Shown here: positions 20,801-31,889 of the stretch, in pieces
Numbering within the stretch: the stretch's first letter is position 1
Layout of the letters: the number at the start of each line of letters is the position of its first letter
Assembly: GCF_000004195.4 (NCBI RefSeq)
Contig: NC_030683.2
Location: 89,615,410-89,679,409, forward strand
DNA length: 64,000 nucleotides
DNA from: Xenopus tropicalis
Taxonomy: Eukaryota > Chordata > Amphibia > Anura > Pipidae
Direction of reading: 5' to 3'
Position numbers and translations under genes: made by a program
Notes under the pieces: model-generated
What the model saw: the letters and a program-made list of their open reading frames with translations, nothing else
Database searches by the model: none
Told to the model about the DNA's origin: nothing

Positions 20801-21373
20801 GTGTGGGTGTGTGCCACACAGACAGAGCTGACTAGGCATTATCCTTAGGTCAGAGGGGCAATACCTGCAGCACAAGTCTCTCTAGGAACTGTTCTAGAGC
20901 GCTGCCCTGTATAGAAGCCAAGGTGGATCCCTGTGAGTCACTGCTGCAGCGCTGGATTCTGTGCAACTCAATGACTAATCAGCCTTACAGCCTGTGTACA
21001 AGGCACCCAGCCACACGGGCTCTCATTACTAGAGCAGGAGCCCTAAAACCCTGGGGTGCAAAAGACGTCCCCTGCCACTATGGCCTAGGCCATCAACCCA
21101 TAATCGGGGTTTTAAACTATAACTCCCAAATGACATGCATGTGTTAGTTAGAGAGGGAACTGAAAAGCAACAGCCCGTCTTACAAACCACTGATGCACCA
21201 TACATCAGGCTGACACGGTAACCCATGGGCCCACTACAAGCAAGTACGTAGTTACCAACAGTGATCCTACGAACAATTGCAATATCCACACCACCCAAAT
21301 GAATAGCAACATCACCTGCCAGCTACACCAGCACCACCATCCCTACTGCCAGCACAGCCTGCCCATCCCTTAC
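17813..21373 (-). other. eno1: eno1 intron 1 (3.56 kb)
   Basis: No coding exon was recognised here. Contents: a partial member of the repeat family seen complete at 24775-25081 (about 18204-18440), A-runs at 18478-18491 and 18697-18720, a G-run at 19307-19320, a C-run at 19625-19635 and an A-rich/(CA)n tract at 19683-19720. The part from 19730 to 21370 is otherwise featureless to inspection. Confidence 0.7.
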
Positions 21374-21416
21374 CTTGTAGGTACAACCGTTCTCTTCCGG
21401 CAATGACTGGGGAGAA
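21374..21416 (-). other. eno1: eno1 exon 1, non-coding 5' leader
   Basis: A donor CAAG|GTAAGG lies at 21374/21373. A TATA box lies 22-30 nt upstream of the assigned transcription start, which is placed by the usual TATA spacing. The leader has no ATG that would extend the enolase frame. Splicing to exon 2 removes a 3.56-kb intron. The exact start site is an estimate. Confidence 0.7.
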
Positions 21417-21437
21417 TCTATTACTTCCCAACGCTGG

Positions 21438-21475
21438 TTTTATATAGAAGCGCAGCCGCAAGAGACCCCGCCCCC
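21438..21475 (-). promoter_or_regulatory. eno1: eno1 core promoter: TATA box and GC box
   Basis: Read on the minus strand, TATATAAAA occupies 21446-21438 and a GGGGGCGGGG Sp1-type box lies at 21475-21467. An inverted CCAAT box lies at 21527-21523. The local sequence is more GC-rich than its surroundings. Together these fix the direction and the approximate start of eno1. Confidence 0.8.
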
Positions 21476-21606
21476 GTTACCGTAGGATCTTCCCCTCCCT
21501 TGATTCACTCTGCCTTGATATGATTGGCCGGGTTCTGCTCGTTCGACGTTTCCCAGACAGTCGGGAAGTCTGCCAATCAAATGAGCTGCGGTAGATTGGA
21601 TGTACT

Positions 21607-21611
21607 ACGTG
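21607..21611 (+). promoter_or_regulatory. possible hypoxia response core ACGTG upstream of eno1
   Basis: TACGTGC matches the HIF-binding core RCGTG about 190 bp upstream of the inferred start. Mammalian ENO1 is a known HIF-1 target. A 5-bp match alone is weak evidence. Confidence 0.3.
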
Positions 21612-22244
21612 CACCGGCGCACTCTCTTTACTGAGCTTAGTATTGTGGGCAGGCTTCTGTGGGTGATGCAGGGTAGCTATCCGCTGCTTGGCTTATAATA
21701 ATTACTCTGTATTTTATGCGTCCTGGACTTCATAGTCAAGGAAATATATATATATATATATGGAATGCGTTCGGCTATCATTGTAAAGTACTAACATTAG
21801 ACAATAGCTTTTTATATATTTATGTATATATACATGGGATGGCTGACCTTTTTATTAATAATTCAGCTTGATGCGTACATATTAAGCACATTTAAGTAGA
21901 TCTATGTAACTATCCGTCTACAAATCTAGGTTTCCGTTCAAACACTTTATTTAATTTTTCTAAAACGTGTGTTATGATTTAGTTAAATACTGGAAGAAGC
22001 ACAATGAAATTGAGCATCATCCATTCACAGCAACCCGGCCAGTACTGGTGCATGTCTTTCATTGGCCTCTAGAATAACCTTGAAGATGGTGTAGGTCATA
22101 AATCCTGGGTTCTGGAGGTCACTTGTATTCTCCAATGGTTTATAAATCATTTAGGACATCTTATACTGACTACAACAAGGACAATCTCCATGTTGCAGAG
22201 TTTTCCAATATTTCCTATTCCTCTTGCAAGTGTAATTATAGATA

Positions 22245-22560
22245 ACCCCTATAGATTGTAAGCTCTTGTGAGCAGGGCTCTCTGATGCCATTTTTATTAT
22301 GCAGCCATTGTTTGTTAATAATTGTAACACCCTTGTTTGTTAAAAGTTCATGTAAAGTGCTGCATATACATATTTATAAACACGCTGAAGATGATTTTTT
22401 AAAAATGTATATATAAATATTTATAGCGCCACAACTGTACTCAGTGCTTTATAAGACATAAACAAACAGGTACAGTTTTACATCAAACAGTAATAATATG
22501 TACATGCTCAGAGTTTCCATACACAGAATGAAGTCCCTGCCTCAAAGACCTTGCAATGTA
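22245..22560. repeat. fragments of frog LINE/SINE-type tails
   Basis: Contains GATTGTAAGCTCTTGTGAGC with GGGCTCTCTG, then TTATAGCGCC and CCCTGCCTCAAAGA blocks, which are recurrent in frog dispersed repeats. Similar pieces occur at 31795-31880 and 46190-46345. Exact family not assigned. Confidence 0.55.
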
Positions 22561-22601
22561 TTTTGGAATTGTTTGAATAGAGTGCACAGGTGTGCTCTCT
22601 G

Positions 22602-23038
22602 GGGGCTGATTAACAAACCGGCACTAAGGCTAATGCCAGATGAGGTGTAGGGCGGATATTTTCGGCAAGCAGAAACTACCACCCTACAACTCCTACATGT
22701 GCTTTCACCCAAATGAATAGAATATGCTTGGGTGCAGGCACATGTAGCCAAATTGCGAATAAAAATGCAAGACTTTCAAACACTTGCGTTTTATGCGTAT
22801 TTCCGTTACATGTGCCTGCCCTCGAGTGTATTCTATTCATTCGGGTGGAGGCACAAGTAGGAGGCTTAGGGCTGAACTTTTGGCAAGCATTTTTCCGCTT
22901 GCTGAAAATATCTGCCCTGCGCCTCGTCTGTGTAGTTACCGAAAGCCACCAACCTGATTTTGCTTTTTATTTTGTAACTTCTAATCTTTGGTTGCTTTTT
23001 GCACTTGGATGGATATCACCTATTTTAGTAAATCAGCC
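22602..23038. mobile_element. inverted-repeat MITE
   Basis: Left end GGGGCTGATTAACAAA, right end TTTTAGTAAATCAGCC. Internal blocks GTAGGGCGGATATTTTCGGC and CACATGTAGCC are shared with 37503-37894. Confidence 0.65.
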
Positions 23039-23139
23039 ATTTCTACATTAAAAGAGCAGAATTAAAAAAAATGGAATTCTGCTAAATTTACTGTTGTGCC
23101 ATTTTGCCTACCTCAATACTGTCCAGTTCTGTTTTAGTC

Positions 23140-23395
23140 AAGAGGAAAGGTAGAACTTTGCTTTACATGGCACTTTACCAGGGCCAGAAAAAAAAGCCTC
23201 CCCATGTAACCTTAAGGCTAATGTTTGATGGAGCAATTTAGTTGCGACTAACCACTCCAAAATGCCTTTCCAACAATAGGAGTCACCAGTGGAAAGGCCT
23301 ATGCATCGCTTCAGCTTTCCAAAGTCGCACAAAGTTGCCTACAGGAGGAAATTTTGCGCCGCTAAATTTCTCTGTCGGACATTAACCTAAGAGCC
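23140..23395. repeat. dispersed MITE-like repeat
   Basis: Contains TTAGTTGCGACTAACC, GCCTTTCCAACAATAGGAG and CTTTCCAAAGTCGC blocks, also found in altered form at about 58672-58940. Boundaries are uncertain. Confidence 0.5.
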
Positions 23396-24774
23396 AATTT
23401 TTCTAACAAGATATTTTGACTCTTGTATTCTTACATTTGAGGTAAGAGGGGAGGCAAACACCTTTGATGCTGCCTAAGGAAAGGTTCTCAGGGTAGACAC
23501 ACCCCTGTCTCCTTTATGATTGCACAGCTGAACCTCTCCCCTTCTCTCCTGAGGAACTTCCCAGTTAGTGACCTAGTGATGACAGCTGTGTAACCACAAT
23601 AGGTGCTAAACAGCACAAGAGAGACAGGGCTAAAAAATATAACGACCATTCTGTGCATAAGGGCTTATACACACAGGAGTTTTGCCCTGTGTTCCCCTGT
23701 TGCGGAGTTCTCCTGTGTTCCAAATCATGGAAGTGTTGAATTTCTTCCTGTGGTGACCGTGGGAGATCTTTGCCACAGGGAAGAGCAGGACGAAACGCTC
23801 TTGTGTATGAGACCTTGCAAACTAAGAGGGACAATGCAACTGCTTGCCTAATATCCAAATGGAGCAAGGCCACAAAGGCCCAGGCATAAATTTAGGGGCA
23901 GCATGCCGCCCAGCCACAAGTAAAACTGGCTCATTGAGGACGGGATGCCCAAACATCTTCAGCGCATCCTCTCCCCAGTGCGTGAGTGAGTGAAAAGGGG
24001 ATGTGCATGCTCACAATGGGGAAGAGGGGGGTGGCAAATGGGACGGCCTCTGGGCACTCCAAACTCAAATCTGGTGCTGCAGTTTCATGAATATTCAACA
24101 CAATTATTTTGCTTAAAATTTGTTGAGTTCTTCTCAAGCTAGGAGTGCCAAGAGAGGATTCCCATGTGCTGCCCCTCCTCAGAGATTTCATCTAACCCCA
24201 TATCATTAGGTGATAATGAACCGGTCCTGGATTTTTTGAAACATGATTCCTAGGCATTCTAAAGGGTTTTACACTAAGCATTTGCTCATGTATTCCACTG
24301 AGAGGCAATGCCCTCAAGAGCCCATTCATTCCAATAGAAGCTGTACTGACAGGGCTGCCTTAAACAGTTAAACGTAGGTGAGACAAAAAATGAGCAAACA
24401 CTTGTGTGTGTGTGTGTGTGAGCCCCAAATGGCAATATGAAATCTGGATTGTGAGATCATTAGCACCCTAATAACAAGGGCTTAGTTGACATTGGTACCT
24501 CCTCCTGCACACTACTATGTGCAGGTAGCACAGTTTTCAGGGAGAGGCAGACTTTATTGTGCTCTGTTCTGTGCCTTGTAATGTAAGGTGCAACTCTGGG
24601 GTGGCAAGTCCAAAAAATATGGTGCTTTGTGCCTGTGTTTTGCACTTTGATACCTGTGAAAGGATTCCTTTACAGCTATGAATGAAGCTACCTGTGCAAA
24701 GCTGCTAACAATATGGAAACACCTTTGTGCATTACCAGACTCAAAGCAAATTTTACAACCTGTTCAAACAGCAC

Positions 24775-25081
24775 CAGTTAAAAGCTATTTTGGGGCTTGT
24801 ACAAGCATGTGCCTCTTCTCTTCCCTGCATTAAGTTCCACCTCAGGGTAGCGCACAAACAATCACCCTATTCTTCCTACTATGCTCATCCTCACACAGGC
24901 GCATGTAAATGCTGAACACAGGTGAAATGCAAGGTGCTGCATCCAACCTGTGTTCGGCTCTTACATATGCCAGTTTGAAGACAAGCACATTAGGAAGAAA
25001 AGTGTGCATTTGTTTCTGCTCTTCCCTACGGTGGAACGCAGGGAAGCACAGAAGCAAATGCTCATTAGTACGAGCCCTTAA
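24775..25081. mobile_element. inverted-repeat MITE with GGGCTTGTAC-like ends
   Basis: Left end GGGGCTTGTACAAGCATGTG and right end GCTCATTAGTACGAGCCCTT are inverted relatives, with matching inner blocks (CTTCCCTGCATTAAGTTCCA against the complement of GTGGAACGCAGGGAAG). A partial relative is in eno1 intron 1 (18204-18440). Confidence 0.65.
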
Positions 25082-25194
25082 ACTTTAAATTATTTAAGTT
25101 TATAACATTAGACTTAATTATTTATTTAAATGCTTAGTGGTCCATAGATGCTTATTGTTGAAAACAGAAAAAGAAGGGCTGAAAAAAAACTGAA

Positions 25195-25272
25195 AAAGTC
25201 ACAAAATGTTCGTTTCCAATCCGATTTTTTCCCATTCGGAATTCGGATTCGTGGATTAGTATATCAGCCCCC
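25195..25272. repeat. partial right end of the Harbinger-like palindromic MITE
   Basis: Ends GGATTAGTATATCAGCCCCC after ATGTTCGTTTCCAATCC, matching the right end of 11846-12267. Confidence 0.6.
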
Positions 25273-27188
25273 TAGTATAATGTAGACATTCATATCCTAA
25301 AACTGTAGCCTCACAGACAGCAACAGTTTTTTTGGCTCCTGGGGTCAGTAACCCTAATCTTACAGCTAGAAAGAACCAGAAGAATAAGACAAAACTGCAA
25401 AAAATAAAAATTAGTAATGGCAATAATGTCTGTGCTGTGCTCATAGATTTACCTACTGTTACTGTGTACAGTGCAATAATGCAAAATGGTTGCTGTGTTG
25501 TAACTACTGCAGAGTGTCTAAAAGCTAACGAGACACACAAATAGCTCAACATACTGAGAAGCATATACAGAACCTAAAGCATTAAATACTCTTGACAAGC
25601 AATATGTGTGCTTGGAGGTATGATAGTCCCTTGCCTAGGTTCCTCAGTGTATAGATTTGAGCATCTATCTGCAATATCCATCACTGCAACATAATAGATA
25701 TGGTACAGGAAGTCTCAGAAATTGGCAACTGACAATACATTGGTGGAACATTCATCTGCCACTTAAGCTCATAAACAGAACTCCAGTAGACAAATCTGCC
25801 ACCACTGCAATGTACCAATGTACCAAAACAGTATTTGTTTTAATTTGTAGACGGCAGATACAGTAATTGTGTAAAGTTGTCAAGTAGAAGTCCTTTACAA
25901 CAAGATGTGAGTGATAAGACTGTAGAAATAATTCTTAAACTGTCAAAAGATAGACCAAGCTAAAAGCTCAAATGTGACATGCTGAAGTTCATTGGCTAAA
26001 TCTTTTATTTTTTTTATTTTTTTTAAATCATTCATCTATTGTATAGCATAATGCTCCTGTCAGAATACGTACAGTCACGCGGTGATTCTGAAGCTCTAAG
26101 CTGTGTCAGACACACAGGTCAATGAATGCCATTCATTAATTACATACATGCTGATGTGCTGCCTCTTTGCTACAAGATAACTGGAAACTTTTAGCTATGT
26201 AGAGTAGGTGACAAAGGACACACATTGAATGAATGGAATGGGTGAACGTGCTCTGAATGTGGTGACCAGAGAGTTACTGAAAGGTGACACCCTTGTTTTG
26301 ATCCATTTAGGCCCCATAAAAATTTGGATAATACATTTTTTTTAATTTGAAACTGCATTTTGGTTGACTGAAGCACTATGATCAGTTCTAAAATAAAACC
26401 AAATGTATTCTTAGTCACTTTCCACTTAAATTGTGGAGTTCCTGTTAAGCAATGACCTTCCTGTACTGAGTAATCAGAAAAAACGTCTTCATTTTAATGC
26501 ATGTTTAGATAATATTCTATGAACATTTCTATTGAATGTCTCCTGAAATTTGTGTCCTGACTAAAGCTGAAGAAAGCTCCCACTCCCAATATATACACAA
26601 AAGTGTATCTTGCATGGGATTTGTCCAATCTGCTGGTAACCCAGAAAAAAGAACAAGTTGAAGCCGGTTAAGTGTATATATATTGTATATATATATATAG
26701 TTCCCTTCTGCATGTGTATTACAGTGTGTCAGCTACAGGGAGACAGTCTCTGTGTGAGGTGTTAGACAAATAGCCTGCCAGTTTCTATGCCTGTGTGTGC
26801 CCGTGTGTAAGATGCAGTCTTTATGTAAAAAGCTGTGTGGCAGAGAGATAGATCAGTGCTTGTTAGATGAACAGCCAAAACCAGATTTAGATTTGAATGT
26901 TGTCACACATTAATATCAATATATATATATATATATATATATTATATAGGTGACAAGCTCTCTTAAATAGAATAATAAATGATGCCTTCCAAGTAACACA
27001 TATAAATGGACCCAGGACTAACTAAAAGGCTCTTTGTTTCATGCCATCCATGTTGCTCCAAAAACAACCATGCTATAGATTTTAGGTCCTCTTGGTGGAA
27101 AAAGTTGGATACTGCTTTTAGTGCAAGCTACTCTAAATCCTGTCTGCATTAGATCAGGCTAAAGTGCTTAAATAGAAACACAAGTACT

Positions 27189-27447
27189 ACAGGTATGGGA
27201 TCATTTATCTGGAAACCCATTATCCAGAAAGCTCTGAATTATGTGAAAACCATTTTCCATATCCTCAATAAAATAATTCTAATTTTTAAATAAGTTCCTT
27301 TTTTTCCAACTAAGGTATAATTAATCCTCATTGGAAGCAAAATAATCCTGTTTAATGTTTAAATGATTTTTATTAGTCTTACGGTATGGAGATCCAAATT
27401 ATGGAAAGACCCCTTATAAGGATTCTGGATTACAGGTCCCATACCTG
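27189..27447. mobile_element. inverted-repeat element with CAGGTATGGGA ends
   Basis: Left ACAGGTATGGGATC and right GGTCCCATACCTG are inverted. Internal text (TATCTGGAAACCCATTATCC, GGAGATCCAAATTATGGAAA) recurs at 44952-45220, 46365-46550, 57203-57450 (reverse) and in short pieces at 30345-30435 and 33018-33060. A common frog dispersed repeat; I do not assign a family name. Confidence 0.75.
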
Positions 27448-27694
27448 GAGTAATAAAAATCTAGCCTTGAAGTCTCCCTTATGATTGCTAAGGACGTTTA
27501 ATACAAATATTTTTGTCTGTAATGTTATAATTCTAGAGTGCATTGTCATTAAAACTACAGGTATGATATTACTTTTTCAGGTTTTTCTAATTTTCATGAT
27601 ATTTGTGATGAGTGTAGTGTAGATAGTTTAACTTGTTGTATTACCTATGATTTAAGGTTTTGTGGTTGCATTTTTAGCACAAGATGCTTATTTG

Positions 27695-27925
27695 TAGTGA
27701 TGAGCAAATCTGTCCAGTTTTGCTTCCCCAAAAAATTCGCAAATCTTTGAAAAGATTTGCAAAATGGCAAAAGATTAATGAAACAGCGGAAATGTCGGTG
27801 ACAATTTTTTGACACGGATGACAATTTTTTGTGCATGGCAAATTGTTCCACGCAAAACAAATCCGCCAGGAAACACAGAAATTCGCCGCAAATCCATGCC
27901 TGCCAGATTATTTCACCCATCACTA
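27695..27925. mobile_element. hAT-like MITE with perfect 8-bp target duplication
   Basis: 231 bp with ends TAGTGATGAGCAAATC and TTTCACCCATCACTA. CTTATTTG flanks it on both sides (27687-27694 and 27926-27933), the 8-bp duplication expected for hAT transposition. Confidence 0.9.
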
Positions 27926-28012
27926 CTTATTTGCTATTATGTCATTTGGATGCCTACTCACCTTTGTATTCCATTTGTTTGATTCAAGCTTATTGTGTTG
28001 TTTATTGTTTTA

Positions 28013-28154
28013 TAATATACAGTTTGGTAATTTCCCTATGGGACCAAACTGTTAATTATAACCTTATAAACGGTGCTTAGTGATGTCATCAGTTATAATT
28101 GGAGATTAGTGATGTAATTTCTGTCACATGACTAAAACTTGTATATTATAATAA
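28013..28154. mobile_element. composite repeat copy A, left part
   Basis: Matches in reverse the right half of 62335-62605. It is separated from its other half by the insertion at 28155-29248. Confidence 0.8.
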
Positions 28155-29248
28155 CATACCTCCCAACATTTGAAAAATGAAAAGAGGGACAAAAAAGGGG
28201 CGGCAATTTTTGACCATGCCCACTTTTGTGGCCACAGCCCAATTACCACACCCAATAAAAAAAAAAATACTCCTTTTATATAGTTGAAATGGCGGGATCA
28301 GACGCAAATGTGCTATTCCCTCATACTGTACTACCTAAGGAAAACAATATAGCAACTCCTACATATAAAATACAAATATAGAGAGAAGGCAGTGAGTTAT
28401 AACTATGTACCAGTTTTGCCCCCCCATACACAGTGCCCCCATACACAGTAGCCCCCCATACACAGTAGCCCCCAATACACAGTAGCCCCCCATACACAGT
28501 AGCTCCCCATACACAGTAGCTCCCCATACACAGTAGCCCCCCATACACAGTATCCCCCATACACAGTAGCCCCCATACAGAGTGCCCCCCCATACACAGT
28601 AGCCCCCCATACACAGTAGCCCCCCATACACAGTAGCCCCCAATACACAGTAGCTCCCCATACACAGTAGCTCCCCATACACAGTAGCCCCCCATACACA
28701 GTAGCTCCCCATACACAGTAGCCCCCAATACACAGTAGCTCCCCATACACAGTAGCTCCCCATACACAGTAGCCCCCCATACAAAGTATCCCCCCATACA
28801 CAGTAGCCCCATACACAGTAGCCCCCATACTCAGTAGCCCCCCATACACAGTACCCCCCCATACACAGTACTCCCCAATACACAGTAGCCCCCAATACAC
28901 AGTAGCCCCCAATACACAGTACCCCCCATAGGAGCTCCGCCTTCGTCAGCTGTGACAGGCCCTTTTATAAGGTTGCGCCCGGTGCGTAATGACGTCACAT
29001 GTACCCACAGGCGCAACCTTATAAAAGGGCCTGTCGCGCTGCACAGGGAGCCGCAGACCAGCAGCAGAAAAAGCCGGAACGTCCGGCTCCAGCCAGCGCA
29101 TCCCGCTGTGCTGGATAGGTCTATGAATGTCCCACGTTTCTGTAATCTATTACGGAAACGCGGGACATTCATGAAACTTTCCGGGACAGCGGGATGCGCT
29201 CTAAAAACCGGGACTGTCCCGCAAAAAGTGGGACAGTTGGGGGGTATG
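28155..29248. mobile_element. inverted-repeat transposon nested in composite repeat, carrying a VNTR
   Basis: Ends CATACCTCCCAACATTTG and GGGACAGTTGGGGGGTATG, flanked by TAATAA on both sides (28149-28154, 29249-29254). Related to 59771-60240. No transposase is visible. The right half contains two further palindromes: GACAGGCCCTTTTATAAGG with its complement (about 28956-29036), and GCGCATCCCGCTGT with its complement around an ATGAATGTCCC hairpin (29095-29202). Confidence 0.85.
28421..28930. repeat. 17-bp VNTR, about 30 copies
   Basis: Unit CCCCCCATACACAGTAG, with units of 16-17 bp and C/T or A variants (CTCCCCATACACAGTAG, CCCCCAATACACAGTAG). The minus strand is open in all three frames here because the unit contains no stop; this is a repeat effect, not a gene. 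Confidence 0.97.
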
Positions 29249-29405
29249 TAATAAATAAAGTACCCCCTGTTGTAAAATATGAGGATATTAGAACTCACAT
29301 CAGAATTCCATGACCTGTATAAAAGCACTGAGCCTTCGGCCTTGTGCTTTTATATGGTGACTTATCATACCCGTATATTTTACAATAGGGGGTACTTTAT
29401 TCAAT
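29249..29405. mobile_element. composite repeat copy A, right part
   Basis: Palindromic: AAAGTACCCCCTGTTGTAAA on the left, its complement on the right, with an inner hairpin (AAAAGCACTGAGCCTTCGGC and its partner). Homologous to 62335-62475 in reverse. Confidence 0.85.
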
Positions 29406-29410
29406 ACATA

Positions 29411-30150
29411 TATATTTCATACATATTTTATAATTTTGGTAGTTAATGTTGTAACTGATACACACATCTCACCCCCCCCCCCCAACCAATTTGGCATACA
29501 CACTCTTTCTTGTTGTGTTGCATAACAGATTCACAGTGCCATATAAACTATAAACAGAACATTTTAATGTGAGCAGAAATATCTAGCCTTAACTGCTGAA
29601 GGACTCATATAAACCCCAATGGAAGGGCATAACAAAGGGCACAACAAACTTTTGTTAAAATGTACATTATTAATGTAGATTATTAATTGTACCCAATTAT
29701 AGTATATATGTATTCTAGGCATATCTAAACATAGATTTCATGAATGCAGGGATCCTACATAACCTAAAATGCCTGGGACTGTTAAATAAACACTTTGTGC
29801 CACTTGTGTACCAAAATCACTTTGAGGCTGATACAGAGAGACAGGTCCCTACAAATTATAGACAGTTGGCTGGCATGCATGTCCTAAATAAACACGCTTG
29901 TATTTAGAACACATTCTTCATCTGCTCAACACCATTTCTTACTAATTACAGCTGACAGATTATTTAAAGCACAAGGGAAAATAGACCCCAATAAAAAATC
30001 TTTTAATTTTTACACATATTATTGTCAACCTTACACAGTACAGAAAGCATTTTAAAGGTGCTGGTAAAAAGTATAAAAAAAACCTTCCAGTAAAAGCCTA
30101 TCCATAAAGCCATATTGGTCACAAAACAGTCCTGTTGGGTTTAAAAAAAT
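29411..30150. other. intergenic, nothing recognised
   Basis: Apart from a C-run at 29472-29483, no gene or bounded repeat was recognised. Confidence 0.5.
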
Positions 30151-30345
30151 TTTGATGCAAAATAGGCAGCACTCACTCTGCCATTAAATCCACCGATGAG
30201 TGCACAGTCCTACAGGGTCCCTACACTCCTGCACATGCAGATCTAGCTTGATAAAGAGCCAATTTGGCTCAAAACTTTGCTGCTGCCCGCACTGTGACAA
30301 TAAAGGCATTTTAATGAAATAGACAAAGTGCTGCCCATAATTGTT
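30150..30345. repeat. repeat with hammerhead-like hairpin (copy 3)
   Basis: CTTGATAAAG (30247-30256) overlaps a perfect stem GAGCC/GGCTC (30256-30260 with 30266-30270), then CAAAACTTTG (30270-30279) and AATAAA (30299-30304). Inverted flanks GGCAGCACT and AGTGCTGCC enclose it. Confidence 0.6.
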
Positions 30346-30439
30346 TGGATCTTAAGTTATAGAGTGCCAAATTATGGAAAAATCCCTTGTTCGGAAAACC
30401 CAAGGTCCTGAGATTCAAGAGAATATCCTATGCCTGTTT

Positions 30440-31790
30440 GTGATTGGGTATGGCAAGGGTAGTGTTGCCACCTGACTGGAAAAAATGATGCTTGATGCCA
30501 ATGTTATTAATTGGGAAGAAAAGAAAAATATAAGAAGGTTAGTACTTTTTTCTAGAAAATGTGGCGACTCTAGCCTTGGGTGGCTCAGGGTGTGGCATAA
30601 TACACAAAATTTTTGAAGTGGGAATGTTTTATAAGCTTTAAGTTAATGGAGAAATGACAAAACAGATGGGAAGAGTAAGCAGTATAGCAGCACAAAGCAG
30701 TGGGCAAAAGTGAAGTATATCAGCAAAGACAATTGGTAACATAGAAGAACGGCACAATGGTGAAGGGCAGGATGCAGGAGATTGCTGTAAGCAAACAGAT
30801 ATGGGATATTGTCATGTAAGGCAAGCTGCAAGACACAGTTCTGGGTTAAGATCTAAATATTATAATGGAAATATTGCTCTGATACTTTATGAGTCCTGAC
30901 ACAGAACCCAAATATGATTTGCCTGTAAATTAAAATATAAGAAATATATTCAGATTATAATGATACAGAGAAGTCATTGGATTGCTTGTCCTTGCTGGGG
31001 CCATAAGTGATTTTAAATACTCTAGTTTCTTGGTGCCTTGTAATTTAACCTTACCTTTACTGTCATAAATTATTTATGCCCTTTCAATTAGTCATAGTGT
31101 TGTCAGCCTGTTAGACTGTATATGTTTTTCCCTTCTCTTGACTAGATGCAGATGAATGTTTTTATGTATACATGTAACATGTGTTTCCTTTTATAGGGTA
31201 CAAGGGTATGGTAGAGCTTTATGCGAGAGAGATATAGTTACTTTACTGTTAGGGCAATGGCATGAGCTACATGTTGTCGCCCATGCTTAAACTTCTCCAG
31301 CGCAGGCGAAAATTGTGTAGATTAAAATGTTCTACCACTGTTGATTCATACTGACACCAATGCAAAAGTATTTTCTGACATTTAGTCGTCCACACTGGTG
31401 GAGACTATGAAGAACTGTGGTGAGAGCACTATTTACACCTTTTCGTAAATATGCTGGATTATACATGCAATGCTTAAAATATTCATTTTTGACTGATTTT
31501 ATTTTTATTATATTAGATGTTATTATATAGAACCAACATATTATGCAGTGTTTACTGTGAATGTTTGAGTTATTCTTATAAATCCCTGCTTTTGTGTAGT
31601 TCTAAATGTAATTTCCCAGCCACAAACAGTACACATACGCCCGCTGGAACCAATAACCACAAGTATGATTTTTTTACTGTTTTTGAGCAGTGAGTAGAAT
31701 TCAGAGCAGTTTGTACAGATTTTAAAAATCCAATCTATTAAACTATTTTCCATTTACAGCATTTCCCAAATACAGTCTTTATTATATATC
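30440..31790. other. intergenic, nothing recognised
   Basis: AT-rich unique-looking sequence. No exon-like open frame with plausible splice sites and family similarity was seen. Confidence 0.5.
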
Positions 31791-31794
31791 TATT

Positions 31795-31880
31795 ATATAT
31801 TATTATTATTATTATTATTAACATTTATTTATAAAGCGCCAACATATTCCGCAGCGCTGTACAATAAGTATATATAGTAG
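31795..31880. repeat. (TTA)n followed by frog repeat tail
   Basis: (TTA)n from about 31797 to 31820, then TTTATAAAGCGCCAACATAT with CGCAGCGCTGTACA, a widespread frog dispersed-repeat end. Confidence 0.7.
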
Positions 31881-31889
31881 AGAAGACAT

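Noticed and set aside
28321..28912. Three overlapping long minus-strand open frames with repeated VYGGLLCMG-type text
   Set aside because: They are translations of the 17-bp VNTR in all three frames; no codon bias, no family and no splice context.
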